64,000 nt of DNA from Halohasta litchfieldiae (GTDB lineage Archaea > Halobacteriota > Halobacteria > Halobacteriales > Haloferacaceae), in contig NZ_CP024845.1 in assembly GCF_002788215.1 (NCBI RefSeq), positions 744,001 through 808,000 of the forward strand, given 5' to 3'. Within the stretch, counting starts at the first letter, position 1. Each line of letters starts with the position of its first letter. Made by a program: the position numbers and the translations under genes. Shown one piece after another: positions 42,848 to 52,247 of this stretch. The notes under the pieces were generated by a model that saw only the letters and a list, made by a program, of their open reading frames with translations, ran no database searches and had not been told where the DNA came from.

Positions 42848-43066
42848 TTACCGACCGTAGGTCAGTTTGCGGGCGATTTCGTTGAGACGTGACGTGAGTC
42901 GACCCATCCATGCCTCCGGTGAGATCCGCCGGAGTTCCGACTCCTCGACTTCGATCCGGCTCTCGCCGAATGGGTCCCGCTCGTCGGCGGCCTCCTCGTC
43001 ACCGACCGCAGTGACCACCGTCGACATCGAACAGCGGCCACAGGCCTCGGTCTGTTTCTCGGTCAT
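42848..43066 (-). CDS. Small acidic protein with N-terminal Cys pair
   Basis: A 72-residue soluble protein with ACGRCSMSTVV at the N-terminus and an acidic centre, ending in a helix WMGRLTSRLNEIARKLTYGR. One Cys-x-x-Cys alone would need a partner to hold zinc. It is divergent from the gene at 43143. Function unknown. Confidence 0.6.
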   Translation of the reverse strand: MTEKQTEACGRCSMSTVVTAVGDEEAADERDPFGESRIEVEESELRRISPEAWMGRLTSRLNEIARKLTYGR

Positions 43067-43142
43067 TAATATACGTGTTTATTCGAAAACAACTTAAAAT
43101 CACCCGCTGGCCTTTTTAACCCACCTGCTGTTATGGCGAACT

Positions 43143-43745
43143 GTGAGCAGAGACGCCGAGGAACTACCGGCTGCAATTCGGGAGTCGGTCCCCGAGTTCG
43201 ACGACGAGTATCTCGACCGCGTCGCCGGTCGACTGCTGTACAACTACGATCTCCAGAAAGACTACACGCTCCACGGCGAGCAGTGGGCCCTCTACGGCGA
43301 GATGCGCGTAAAAAGCCAAAAGCAGTTCTTCCATCCCGCCCTGAGCTACGGCGACCACGAGTCCGAGGAGTATTTGCTGGTCCGCCGGTCGGACCACCCA
43401 ACAGTCGACGAACTCAATCGACTAGTCGATCTCGGCCACGACCTCGCCGACGAGTGGATCACCGCCGACGAGGAACATTACGGCACAGATATCACGTTCA
43501 TCCTCATTTCCGAGGAGATTCCAGACGCCGTCGTCGACTACGTCGAGGGATTCCGGGACCGAACACTGCTCAAATTCGGCTACTACGGCCACTACGACGT
43601 GAATCTCGTCGTGGTCGCCCCCGACGCCGAGCAGTCTGTCGCAAGCGAGGTCGCCGACGTTGCCGCCGCCTTCCAGCTGTGGGATGACGTGTCGACGCCC
43701 GATGAGGGAGTTCTCTCACGGTTCGCCAAGCGGTTCTGGCAGTAG
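43143..43745 (+). CDS. Conserved haloarchaeal protein, unknown function
   Basis: A 200-residue soluble acidic protein starting at GTG. Visible segments are EFDDEYLDRVAGRLLYNYDLQKDYTLHGE, FHPALSYGDHESEEYLLVRRSDHPTVDEL and LLKFGYYGHYDVNLVVVAPD. It looks like an alpha/beta domain and is of a type conserved among haloarchaea; I cannot give a function. It converges with cstA. Confidence 0.75.
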   Translation: MSRDAEELPAAIRESVPEFDDEYLDRVAGRLLYNYDLQKDYTLHGEQWALYGEMRVKSQKQFFHPALSYGDHESEEYLLVRRSDHPTVDELNRLVDLGHDLADEWITADEEHYGTDITFILISEEIPDAVVDYVEGFRDRTLLKFGYYGHYDVNLVVVAPDAEQSVASEVADVAAAFQLWDDVSTPDEGVLSRFAKRFWQ

Positions 43746-43768
43746 CGATAAAAACAGCAGCAGCGAAC

Positions 43769-45637
43769 TTAGTCGTCGCTCGGCTCTACAGCCGGTGAGT
43801 CCGAGTCATACCGGACCTCACGGATGTTGTAGTAGCCAAGCCGGACCAACCCGAGTGCGAGTCCAATCAGGACCAGCCCCAAGGCCGCCTGAACAATCGA
43901 GGAGGCGATTGCTTCGCCAGCGAGTGGCTCTTCGAGCGCGCCGGTGAAGTTGAGATAGAGGTTCGCATAGAGGTTTTCGTAGAAGACGAGCCATGCAAGC
44001 GCGAGGATGGTCGTAACAGTCATAATCGCCATTGGGACGCCGGTCGACACCAGCTGTTTGGCGTCGTCCCAGTTGGCGAGCCAAATGGTTGCGGTCAACA
44101 ATGCCAGTGCTGCCAGCAGTTGATTGGCACCGCCGAACAGCGCCCACAGCGTCACCCATTGGCCGGAGACGACAAGCAGGTAGGCCGGAATGACCTGAAT
44201 CAGTGGGTTGGTGTACCGACCACGGGCAATCGAGCCGATGTCGGCGTTGAGCCCCGTATCGGTTTGGCCAGCAGGCAGGCCGACGATCTCTTCCATCAGG
44301 TACCGACCGAGTCGAACTGCGGTGTCAGTAGAGGTGAGCAGGAAGCTCACGAGGACGAGCGCCATGAACACCGCACCCACTGTTTCAGGAATGCCAAGAC
44401 TGGTGAGAATAACGCCGCCGCCGGAGGCGAAGTTTGGCAGGGCAGTGCCGATCCCGCCCGCGGAGTCTGCAAAGCCCCACACCGCGAGCGTCGACAGTGC
44501 GACCGCCGCAAGCAGGCCCTCGCCGAGCATGCCGCCGTAGCCGATTAGCCGGGCATCAGTCTCTTTGTTCAACTGTTTGGCAGTCGTTCCCGACGAAACC
44601 AGCGAGTGGAACCCACTGATCGTTCCACAGGCGATGGTGACGAACAGCAGTGGGAACAGCGGCAGGAAGACGCCTTCAACGCCCCAGAAGCCGTTGAACG
44701 CCCCCATCGAGGAGTCGATCACCAGTGGTTCCGATGAGGTGGCGAAGATCGTCCCGACGATGATCGCCACGACAGAGCCGCCGACTCCGGTGTACAGCAG
44801 GAACGACGACAGGTAGTCTCGCGGCTGGAGCAACACCCACACTGGGAGCGCGCTGGCGATGCTCGCATACACCATGACGATAGGAATCCAAGCTGCGGTG
44901 TTCGCACCGAGGGCCGCCGCACCGGGCACCCAGTCGCCAGCACCGCTCAGCAACACTGTCACCCCGATATCGGCAGTCCGCTCGGCGGTTGGCTCGAACA
45001 GCGCGATTGGGTAGTTGATTCCGACCCAGACGGCCGCGAATACACCGGTGACGAAGACGACAGTGCCGGGAAGGAACGGGCCATCAAGTTGGTAGAGATA
45101 CACCCCAAAGACGAGTGCCAATGCGATATAGATCGAAGAGGCCGTCGACACTTCGGGATAGGCGTTAAATACGATCCCGACGACTAAGGCGAAGACCGCC
45201 ACGACGAGGACAATCGTAAGGAAGGCGAACCACAGCAGCATATTTTTGCCCCCCTCACCGACGTACTCGCCGACGATGTAGCCGATCGATTTCCCCTCAT
45301 GACGGAGCGATCCCGACAGCGAGACGAAGTCGTGGACCGCACCCATTAGCGGATTGCCGATGGCGATCCACAACAGCGCGGGCACCCATCCCCACACCGC
45401 GCCTGCTGTGATTGGGCCAACAATCGGTGCACCGCCCGCAATACTCGAATAGTGATGGCCTAACAGAACCGGCTTCTTCGAAGGGACGTACTCCTGTCCG
45501 TCCTCGTACTTATGAGCAGGTGTTTCTGCCTCCTCGTCCAGTCCGATGAACTGTGAGAGGTATCGTGAGTACCACATATACCCAGCGGTGAACGTTACTA
45601 ACACTGCCGCGATGATCCAAATTACCTGTGTTGCCAT
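43769..45637 (-). CDS. cstA: Carbon starvation protein A (peptide/pyruvate transporter family)
   Basis: The 622-residue protein has about 16-18 predicted spans and the CstA pattern: YVPSKKPVLLGHHYSSIAGGAPIVGPITAGAVWGW (in pieces), SLRHEGKSIGYIVGEYVGEGGK, and the later FHSLVSSGTTAKQLNKETDARLIGYGGMLGEGLLA. In Escherichia coli the family takes up peptides and pyruvate under carbon limitation. The ATG at 45637 is the natural start; an inverted repeat lies 32 bases before it, suggesting repression by a dimeric regulator. Confidence 0.93.
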   Translation of the reverse strand: MATQVIWIIAAVLVTFTAGYMWYSRYLSQFIGLDEEAETPAHKYEDGQEYVPSKKPVLLGHHYSSIAGGAPIVGPITAGAVWGWVPALLWIAIGNPLMGAVHDFVSLSGSLRHEGKSIGYIVGEYVGEGGKNMLLWFAFLTIVLVVAVFALVVGIVFNAYPEVSTASSIYIALALVFGVYLYQLDGPFLPGTVVFVTGVFAAVWVGINYPIALFEPTAERTADIGVTVLLSGAGDWVPGAAALGANTAAWIPIVMVYASIASALPVWVLLQPRDYLSSFLLYTGVGGSVVAIIVGTIFATSSEPLVIDSSMGAFNGFWGVEGVFLPLFPLLFVTIACGTISGFHSLVSSGTTAKQLNKETDARLIGYGGMLGEGLLAAVALSTLAVWGFADSAGGIGTALPNFASGGGVILTSLGIPETVGAVFMALVLVSFLLTSTDTAVRLGRYLMEEIVGLPAGQTDTGLNADIGSIARGRYTNPLIQVIPAYLLVVSGQWVTLWALFGGANQLLAALALLTATIWLANWDDAKQLVSTGVPMAIMTVTTILALAWLVFYENLYANLYLNFTGALEEPLAGEAIASSIVQAALGLVLIGLALGLVRLGYYNIREVRYDSDSPAVEPSDD

Positions 45638-45668
45638 TATTGCGTACGCTCCACTATTCAGAATGAAC

Positions 45669-45686
45669 AATCATTACTTAATGATT
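45669..45686. promoter_or_regulatory. Inverted repeat in the cstA promoter
   Basis: AATCATT-ACTT-AATGATT, a perfect 7-base inverted repeat, lies 32-49 bases before the cstA ATG in AT-rich sequence, over or next to the expected TATA box. A regulator bound there would block the core promoter. Confidence 0.5.
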
Positions 45687-45750
45687 AGCTAATTATTATC
45701 TATAGATGGAAGGCAAAATAAAGTTTGCAAGACGGTTCAACGTCTATATA

Positions 45751-46584
45751 TTATTTTGAGATACCGTACCGTGGATGAGTTGGGTCGACCATATACTGTC
45801 GCTCCCGGCGATCAATCGTCTTGATTCGGTCGACATCCTCGGCCGTCAGTTCCCAGTCAGTGACTGCCAGATTTGATTGGATGTGTGCAGGCGTGGTCGA
45901 CCGCGGAATCGTCGCGATCCCGTTTTGAATTTGCCAACGGATGACGATCTGTGCTGGGCTTTTGCCATATTTCTCCGCGAGATCCTGAACAACGGGGTCA
46001 TCGAACACCTTTGTTCGGGCCAGCGGGGCCGCCGCAGTCAGTTGGAGATCGGTTTCGGCGGCATACTCCCGGAGTTCCGGTTGTTTGAACCACGGATGAA
46101 GTTCAGCTTGGTTCGTCGCAATCGGCACGTCGGCAATCTGCCGGGCAAACCTGAGTTGATAGGCGGTGAAGTTGCTCACACCGATGTTACGGACGAGACC
46201 CTCGTCGACGAGATGGGCCATCGCTGACAGCGTTTCGCGCAGCGAAATCGCGGGGTTCGGCCAGTGGATCAGATACAGATCGAGGTAGTCGGTGCCTAAT
46301 CGATCTAGCGAATCATGACTGGCTGAAATAAGGGATTCGTAGTGCAGGTGTTTCGGCACGACTTTCGAGGTGACAAACAGCTCCTCGCGGTCGTACTCCG
46401 CGAGGGCCTCGCCGACTTCGCGTTCGTTCCCGTATCCCTCTGCGCAGTCGACGTGGCGGTAGCCCGCCTCAAGAGCTGTTCGCACAGCCTTTGTCGTGGT
46501 GCCCGGGTCGATGTCGTAGGTACCAAATCCGACCAGTGGGAGTTCGTCGCCGCTCGGCAGTGTTCGTGTCGGCACAGTCGACAT
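45751..46584 (-). CDS. Aldo/keto reductase
   Basis: A 277-residue enzyme of the aldo/keto reductase superfamily with the catalytic tetrad: Asp and Tyr in HVDCAEGYGNE, Lys in VTSKVVPKH and His in LYLIHWPNP. The nucleotide-binding end reads IPRSTTPAHIQSNLAV. It reduces aldehydes or ketones with NAD(P)H; the substrate is unknown. The ATG at 46584 is preferred to one 18 codons upstream. It is followed by a short AT-rich gap to cstA. Confidence 0.9.
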   Translation of the reverse strand: MSTVPTRTLPSGDELPLVGFGTYDIDPGTTTKAVRTALEAGYRHVDCAEGYGNEREVGEALAEYDREELFVTSKVVPKHLHYESLISASHDSLDRLGTDYLDLYLIHWPNPAISLRETLSAMAHLVDEGLVRNIGVSNFTAYQLRFARQIADVPIATNQAELHPWFKQPELREYAAETDLQLTAAAPLARTKVFDDPVVQDLAEKYGKSPAQIVIRWQIQNGIATIPRSTTPAHIQSNLAVTDWELTAEDVDRIKTIDRRERQYMVDPTHPRYGISK

Positions 46585-46638
46585 ACGCCCTGTCGACGCG
46601 GCGCTTGCTTGAATGTAGGGGCCACACCTGACGACCAA

Positions 46639-47142
46639 CTACCCCAGTTTGTGGTGCGTGATCGCGTCGACACCCGACTGCTCGGTGTCAAGCGTAGCGA
46701 CGTAAAACGCGTCGTCAGCACCGGGAATCGGCAGCCCACCGGGATTGACGCGGACAGTCCCATTGCGGCTTTCGATAGCTCGCTCGTGGGTGTGGCCGTG
46801 GAACACGTAGTCGTACTCGCCGCTGTCGACCAGTGCTTCTCGGAGCAGTTTGTTGGTGCCGTGATAGACAGCGATGGAGACCCCATCGACGGTGAACTGG
46901 CCGCACTCGCCGAGATACGTGCCGAACTCGTCGACCACGTTTGACAGTGCCCATTCGCCATCATTGTTCCCGCGAACGGCGTAGAACTCGAAGGAATCGG
47001 AGTCAAAGGGGGTCGCCGAAAACGGGGCGACGATGTCGCCGCAGTGGATAACGCGGTCGACGTCTTCGGATTCGAAAAACGAGACGGCTTGGTCGACGTG
47101 ATCGAGATTGTCGTGGGTATCGGAGACGATGCCGAGTTGCAT
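46639..47142 (-). CDS. YfcE/MJ0936-type metallophosphoesterase
   Basis: The 167-residue protein shows the calcineurin-like phosphoesterase motifs: GIVSDTHDNL, VIHCGDIVAPF, VRGNNDGEW and YDYVFHGHTHERA, the set that binds two metal ions. Members cleave phosphodiesters such as cyclic nucleotides or artificial substrates; the natural one is unclear. The start at 47142 opens directly with MQLGIVSDTHDN. Confidence 0.92.
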   Translation of the reverse strand: MQLGIVSDTHDNLDHVDQAVSFFESEDVDRVIHCGDIVAPFSATPFDSDSFEFYAVRGNNDGEWALSNVVDEFGTYLGECGQFTVDGVSIAVYHGTNKLLREALVDSGEYDYVFHGHTHERAIESRNGTVRVNPGGLPIPGADDAFYVATLDTEQSGVDAITHHKLG

Positions 47143-47199
47143 ATCACAGCGGTCGTCTGCAAGCCCTAAGAAACCCATCCGTGCTGTCGGGCGGTCGAA

Positions 47200-47592
47200 T
47201 CACTCGAACGCATCCGGCGTCGTCCAGCCGGAGACCGTCCGCTCCCGGGCGAGGAACGCCCCGAAATACAGGATCGTTGCCAGCAACATCCCGGTCACAG
47301 TGTCGTTGAAGAGCGTGTACAGACCGGGGGCCAGCAATGCAATCAGGAACGTTCCGAGAAAGACACTCAAGATGAGGAGGCCACGCCCGCTGGTCCCGAT
47401 ACGGTGGAACCACTCCTCGATTCTCTCGGTCGCAAGTGCGGCAGTCGACAAGAAGAACGCGATAGCGACCGTTGGCACCGAATCGATATCGGCAATCATG
47501 TTCGGGAGGAGTGTTCCTGCGGCGAGAACGATCATCAGTAGTTCGCTCCACGTCGGGGGCCGGTTCGGAAAGTACGGGTCGACGAGGGCCAT
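47200..47592 (-). CDS. Membrane protein, unknown function
   Basis: A 130-residue protein with four predicted spans and an amphipathic N-terminus (DPYFPNRPPTWSELLMIVLAAG). A conserved-looking loop TERIEEWFHRIGTSGRG separates the middle spans. No family recognised. It lies upstream of the phosphoesterase on the same strand and may be cotranscribed. Confidence 0.68.
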   Translation of the reverse strand: MALVDPYFPNRPPTWSELLMIVLAAGTLLPNMIADIDSVPTVAIAFFLSTAALATERIEEWFHRIGTSGRGLLILSVFLGTFLIALLAPGLYTLFNDTVTGMLLATILYFGAFLARERTVSGWTTPDAFE

Positions 47593-47664
47593 GCGTAACC
47601 AGTCAGCCTACTGAACAAAGAAGGTGTGTCATCCACAGGCGGAAACGCACCGTCGACCGGGCGA

Positions 47665-48885
47665 CTACTGAGCGGCGTCGATCAGCAGTTCGATACCCGG
47701 CAGATCGTCGCCGGTCAGTGCGCGGATGTACGCGCCGCCAGCAATCGAGACGTGGTCGAAGGCATTCTCATCCATCCCGTACATCTCGATGGACCGTGAG
47801 GTGTCGCCACCGCCGATCACCGAGAAGCAGTCGGTTTCGGCGATGGCTTTGACCGCACCGACCGTCCCGGCCGCGAACTTCTCGTCCTCGAAGACGCCAA
47901 GTGCGCCCTTCAGGAAGACGGCATCCGAATCCCGAATGATCGGATCGTATTTGTCGACGGTCTCCTCGGAGATGTCCATGTAGTCGTAGTCGGCGGCGTT
48001 GAGCTCCTCGTTGTCGTGTTCGGCGCGCTCGTCGTTATCATCCTCGTAGGCCAGCCCTTCGGGGAGTTTGATCTGATCGCGGCGCTCTTCGTACAGCTCC
48101 TGAATGATCTCCTTGTTGTTCTCCCACTGGGTGTCGTAGAGATCCAAGTTCTCGTGGCGGTCGTAGCCGATATCGTAGCCTGCGGCTCGCAGGAACAGAT
48201 GGCTCGCAATGCCACCCAGACAGAAGGTGTCGATCTTGTCGCCGAGCGTGTTCATCACGCCGATCACGTCGGTGGCTTTGGTGCCGCCGACGACCATCGT
48301 GACCTGCCCGTCGAACTCCCGGTTCGCAATCGCGGTGTTGGCCTCGTATTCGGTTTCCATCACGCGGCCAGCAAAGGCTGGCAGCACGAGCGGGAAGCCG
48401 ACGAGCGAGGCGTGTTTCCGGTGGGCCGCCGAGTAGGCGTCGTTGATGTAGGCGTCGAAATGCGGGGCAAGCGTCTGGACGAACTCGGTTTCGGCTTTGA
48501 CTTCGGGGTCTTCCTCGGGGAGTTCGTCGTCGCTCATCCGGGTGTTTTCGAGCAGCAGGACCTCGCCGGATTCGAGCGCGTCGATGGCATCGAGAGCCTT
48601 CTCGCCGTAGATGTCGTCGACGAACTGGACGTCACGGCCGATGTGGCCCGCCATGATCTCGGCGTGCTGGTCGAGCGAGACGAACGTGTCGTTGCCGGGT
48701 CGGCCTTGGTGGGCCATCAGGACGACGCGGTGGCCGGCCTCGGCGAGTTCTTTGATCGTTTTGGCATGGCGGCTAAAGCGGCGATTGTCCTGGACTGCGC
48801 CGTCTTCGACGGGGGAGTTGAGGTCGAGACGGACGAGGACGCGCTGTTCGGCTTCGAGATCGTCAATCGTGTTGAAAGATGTCAT
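47665..48885 (-). CDS. pgk: Phosphoglycerate kinase
   Basis: The 406-residue enzyme interconverts 1,3-bisphosphoglycerate and 3-phosphoglycerate. Seen are VLVRLDLNSPVEDG, NRRFSRHAKTIKELAEAGHRVVLMAHQGRPG (in pieces), LLLENTRMSDDE, INDAYSAAHRKHASLVGFP and CFSVIGGGDTSRSIE. A haloarchaeal insert with DQIKLPEGLAYEDDNDERAEHDNEE is present. The start is the ATG at 48885. It follows gap by 79 bases on the same strand, so the two steps are probably expressed together. Confidence 0.95.
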   Translation of the reverse strand: MTSFNTIDDLEAEQRVLVRLDLNSPVEDGAVQDNRRFSRHAKTIKELAEAGHRVVLMAHQGRPGNDTFVSLDQHAEIMAGHIGRDVQFVDDIYGEKALDAIDALESGEVLLLENTRMSDDELPEEDPEVKAETEFVQTLAPHFDAYINDAYSAAHRKHASLVGFPLVLPAFAGRVMETEYEANTAIANREFDGQVTMVVGGTKATDVIGVMNTLGDKIDTFCLGGIASHLFLRAAGYDIGYDRHENLDLYDTQWENNKEIIQELYEERRDQIKLPEGLAYEDDNDERAEHDNEELNAADYDYMDISEETVDKYDPIIRDSDAVFLKGALGVFEDEKFAAGTVGAVKAIAETDCFSVIGGGDTSRSIEMYGMDENAFDHVSIAGGAYIRALTGDDLPGIELLIDAAQ

Positions 48886-48964
48886 GGGTCTGTCGTACGG
48901 GGTATGTTCGGGGGGATTCAAAAAGCGCTGCAACGGGCCATCAAAGATGGTGTGGGTGGACGCG

Positions 48965-50017
48965 TTAGGCTTCGTCGACGATGTACGCGGCGACGTCGAG
49001 CATCCGGTTCGAGAAGCCATACTCGTTGTCGTACCACGTGAGGATCTTCACGAGGCCGCCGTCGCCGACGACGTTCGTCGAGTTGAGGTCGGCGTACGAG
49101 GAGAACGGCAGGCCAACGATGTCCGAGGAGACGACCTCGTCGTCGGTGTAACCGAGCACGCCAGCGAGTGGGCCGCTGTCGGCGGCATCGCGGAAGGCGT
49201 CGTTGACGTCGTCGGCGGTCACGTTGGCTTCGAGGTCGACGACCAGCTCGGTGATCGAGCCGTTCGGGATCGGGACACGGATCGCCATCCCGTCGATCTT
49301 GCCTTCGAGCTGTGGCAGGATCTCGGTGGAGGCCTGTGCGGCACCCGTCGAGGTCGGAACGATGTTCTCGGCGGCCGCGCGACCACGGCGCTGTTTCGCT
49401 TTCGGTGCGTCGATGAGTGTCTGACTACCTGTGTAGGCGTGGATGGTTGTCAGCGTCGCCGTGTTGATGCCGAACTCGTCGTCGAGCACCTTTGCGACCG
49501 GCGTGACGCTGTTGGTCGTACAGGAGGCGTTGGAGACGATGTCCTCGCCCTCGTACTCGTCGTGGTTGACGCCGTAAACCATCGTTTTGACCGGTTTGTC
49601 ACCTTTCGGCGGTGCCGAGATGACGACCTTGTCAGCACCGGCTTCGAGGTGGAGACTCGCCTCGTCTTTGGTGCGGAAAATGCCCGTACACTCGAAGGCG
49701 ACGTCGACGTCGAGGTCGCCCCACGGAAGCTCGCTGGGGCTTTTGACGTTGTACAGCGGAACCGAGCTACCGGCGATGGAGAGCTGATCCTCTTCGAGTT
49801 CGAGACCGTCGAGTCGACCCATGATGGTGTCGTACTTGCCGAGGTACTCCATGTCCTCGAAGTCCATCACGTCGTTGATTCCCGCGAGTTCGAGTCGCGG
49901 ATTGTCCATGATTGCTCGGAAGACACTCCGACCGATTCGGCCGAATCCGTTCAGTCCGATACGAATTACGTCGTCTTCGTCGACCTCCTCACCTGCATCC
50001 AGATAGGATTTACTCAT
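48965..50017 (-). CDS. gap: Type I glyceraldehyde-3-phosphate dehydrogenase
   Basis: The 350-residue protein is of the bacterial-type GAPDH class: IRIGLNGFGRIGRSVFRAI, the catalytic Cys in VSNASCTTNSVTP, the His in TTIHAYTGSQTLIDAPK, RGRAAAENIVPTSTGAA and the C-terminal WYDNEYGFSNRM. It has an N-terminal extension of about 15 acidic residues, seen in haloarchaeal GapB-like enzymes. It oxidises glyceraldehyde 3-phosphate or acts in the gluconeogenic direction, with pgk directly downstream. Confidence 0.96.
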   Translation of the reverse strand: MSKSYLDAGEEVDEDDVIRIGLNGFGRIGRSVFRAIMDNPRLELAGINDVMDFEDMEYLGKYDTIMGRLDGLELEEDQLSIAGSSVPLYNVKSPSELPWGDLDVDVAFECTGIFRTKDEASLHLEAGADKVVISAPPKGDKPVKTMVYGVNHDEYEGEDIVSNASCTTNSVTPVAKVLDDEFGINTATLTTIHAYTGSQTLIDAPKAKQRRGRAAAENIVPTSTGAAQASTEILPQLEGKIDGMAIRVPIPNGSITELVVDLEANVTADDVNDAFRDAADSGPLAGVLGYTDDEVVSSDIVGLPFSSYADLNSTNVVGDGGLVKILTWYDNEYGFSNRMLDVAAYIVDEA

Positions 50018-50179
50018 AACCGAATGAGTGTACTACAGGCACTTAAAATAGCCTGAAAGCAATTCACGAAAAACACGACATACAGAAGGTTAGAACCGAT
50101 TGTAGGCAAGATATGTGATTTCTATGGGTCGACCCGCCCGGACAGAAACCTTTTGAGCCATCCTCACATACGGCGAGGT

Positions 50180-50548
50180 ATGAGACGAGACGACCGCGAC
50201 GACCCGTTCGGCGACATCTTCGACGAGATCGAGCGCATGATGCAGGGCATGACTGGCGGGATGGACGACGCGGGGTTCAGCACGGAAACACATATCGACG
50301 TCTACGAGGAAGACGACCTCGTCCGGCTCGTCGCGGATCTGCCGGGCATCGACAAAGACGAACTCAGCCTTCAGTGTGACGGCAAAACGCTCACGATCAG
50401 TGCCGCCAGCGACCGCAGAGAGTACGACGAACGCGTCCGCCTCCCGGTCGGCGTCGACGAACACTCCGCCGAGGCCACGTTCAACAACGGCGTGCTGAAC
50501 GTCACCTTCGAACGCGCCGACGACACTGCCGCCATCGACGTCGAGTAG
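50180..50548 (+). CDS. Hsp20/alpha-crystallin small heat-shock protein
   Basis: The 122-residue protein has a short N-terminal arm with DPFGDIFDEIERMMQGMTGGMDD and an alpha-crystallin domain: THIDVYEEDDLVRLVADLPGIDKDELSLQCDGKTLTISA (in pieces), RVRLPVGVDEHSAEATFNNGVLNVTFER. The A-x-x-x-N-G-V-L motif is clear. It holds unfolding proteins in solution. The ATG at 50180 follows a GGCGAGG ribosome-binding-like sequence; an ATG 9 codons upstream is less likely. Confidence 0.92.
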   Translation: MRRDDRDDPFGDIFDEIERMMQGMTGGMDDAGFSTETHIDVYEEDDLVRLVADLPGIDKDELSLQCDGKTLTISAASDRREYDERVRLPVGVDEHSAEATFNNGVLNVTFERADDTAAIDVE

Positions 50549-50795
50549 TCCCGCCCCTCCCGCGCGACACAACTACCCTACCCTGATCGTCTCCCTGTTC
50601 TCGCTGTCAGCGTTCCATCCGATGAACACAGTCTCAAACGGTCCATCGCGACAGAGAGTCGCGTCACTCCGAGAGAGATACCTATCAAGCAACACGCACT
50701 GGGCGCTTGTCGACGGTGCTGCAAACCGAGTGGATGACGGCAATCTGCCGGTGAAAAAAGAGTCGACTAACCGTAGTAGCCAGTTCCTACTAGCT

Positions 50796-52178
50796 CTATT
50801 CGTCGTTTGGCCCGTCACCGACCGCAGTTTCACCGACCGACGCATGGCCCTCGATCAACTCTTGGCCACCCATGTACGGACGGAGCGCCTCGGGAATAGT
50901 TACCGTGCCGTCGTCGTTTTGGTAGTACTCCAGAATGGCGACCATCACACGCGGCACCGCAACCCCCGAGCCGTTGAGCGTGTGGAGGTAGTCGGCGGAC
51001 TCGTGTTGCTCGGGCCGGTACTGGATTCCCGCCCGGCGGGCCTGAAACTCCCGGAAGTTCGAGACCGACGAGACCTCCAGCCACCGGCCACCCTCCGCGG
51101 GACCGTCTTCCATATCGTCGCCGGGTGCCCAGATTTCGATATCGTACTTTTTGGCCTGTGTGAAGCCGAGATCACCGGTACACATCTCTAGGATTCGGTA
51201 GGGAAGTCCGAGTCGGTCGAGAACAGATTCGGCCTCCGAAACCAGTCCCTCGAACCGGTCGTCGCTTTCGTCGGGTCGAACGAAGTTGACGAGTTCGACC
51301 TTGTTGAACTGGTGAACACGGACGATGCCGCGGGTTTCGGTGCCGTGTTCGCCCGCTTCTTGCCGGAAGTTCGGCGAGTAGGCCTGATATTTGAGCGGGA
51401 GATCGTCGTCCAGCAGGATCTCATCGCGGTGGAGGTTCGTCACTGGTACTTCGGCGGTCGGCAGGAGCCAGAGATCGTCGTCAGAGTAGGGCTGTTCGTT
51501 GTCGCCCTCCAGTCGGTAGGCGTCCTCGGTAAACTTGGGGAACTGGCCGGTGCCGCGCATCGAGGCGCTGTTGACTGGGATCGGCGGGAAGACGTCCATA
51601 TACTCCTGCTCGCGGTGGACGTCCAGCATGAACTGAATGAGGGCATGTTCCAGCCTCGCGCCGTCGCCTTTCAAAAAGTAGAAGCCGCCGCCGGAGACTT
51701 TTGCACCGCGAGTGAAATCCAGGATTTCGAGTTCTTCACCCAAATCGTAGTGGGGCGTCACCTCGTCGGGGATCTCACGGAGGTCGTCGAACCCTTCGCG
51801 TCGACGCTCGACGTTGTCGTCTTCGTCGGCTCCCACGGGCACCGAGTCGTCGGGCAGCTGCGGGAGGGTCAGCAGTGCGGCTTCGAGTTCGGCCTCCAAC
51901 TCGTCGGCACGGGACTCGATCTCCTGCAGTTCTTCCTTCAACTCAGTCGACCGCTCGATTGCGTCTTGGGCGGCTTCCTCGTCGCCATCCTGTTTGAGCT
52001 GGCCGATTGTTCGCGATACCTCGTTGCGTTCGTGTCGGAGATCATCGCCCTCGCTTTTCAGCGAGCGCCACTCCTCGTCGATGTCGAGAATCCGGTCGAG
52101 ATCCACGTCGACGCCTTTCGTCTCTAGGGCAGCACGGACGGCGTCGGGGTTCTCCCGGACGAACTGTCTACTCAGCAT
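50796..52178 (-). CDS. serS: Seryl-tRNA synthetase
   Basis: The 460-residue class II synthetase has the N-terminal coiled-coil arm (LKSEGDDLRHERNEVSRTIGQLKQDGDEEAAQDAIERSTELKEELQEIESRADELEAELEAALLTLP in pieces) that grips the long tRNA arm. Motif 2 is FRQEAGEHGTETRGIVRVHQFNKVEL and motif 3 includes NGSGVAVPRVMVAILE. It charges tRNA-Ser. It is the bacterial-type enzyme usual in haloarchaea. Confidence 0.96.
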   Translation of the reverse strand: MLSRQFVRENPDAVRAALETKGVDVDLDRILDIDEEWRSLKSEGDDLRHERNEVSRTIGQLKQDGDEEAAQDAIERSTELKEELQEIESRADELEAELEAALLTLPQLPDDSVPVGADEDDNVERRREGFDDLREIPDEVTPHYDLGEELEILDFTRGAKVSGGGFYFLKGDGARLEHALIQFMLDVHREQEYMDVFPPIPVNSASMRGTGQFPKFTEDAYRLEGDNEQPYSDDDLWLLPTAEVPVTNLHRDEILLDDDLPLKYQAYSPNFRQEAGEHGTETRGIVRVHQFNKVELVNFVRPDESDDRFEGLVSEAESVLDRLGLPYRILEMCTGDLGFTQAKKYDIEIWAPGDDMEDGPAEGGRWLEVSSVSNFREFQARRAGIQYRPEQHESADYLHTLNGSGVAVPRVMVAILEYYQNDDGTVTIPEALRPYMGGQELIEGHASVGETAVGDGPNDE

Positions 52179-52247
52179 TGCAGATGGGTTTTCCCGGCTC
52201 TCAGAAAACCGTGTCGGGTCTGCGTTGCGAGCGGTGAGGCTACCGGT

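Noticed and set aside
48611-50056. A 481-codon open frame on the plus strand over pgk and gap
   Set aside because: It is the antisense shadow of two certain glycolytic genes; long antisense frames are common in GC-rich haloarchaeal DNA, and the translation has no domain pattern.
50573-50845. A 90-codon minus-strand frame between hsp20 and serS
   Set aside because: Overlaps the serS 3' end, Ser/Arg-rich, and has no domain or promoter signal.
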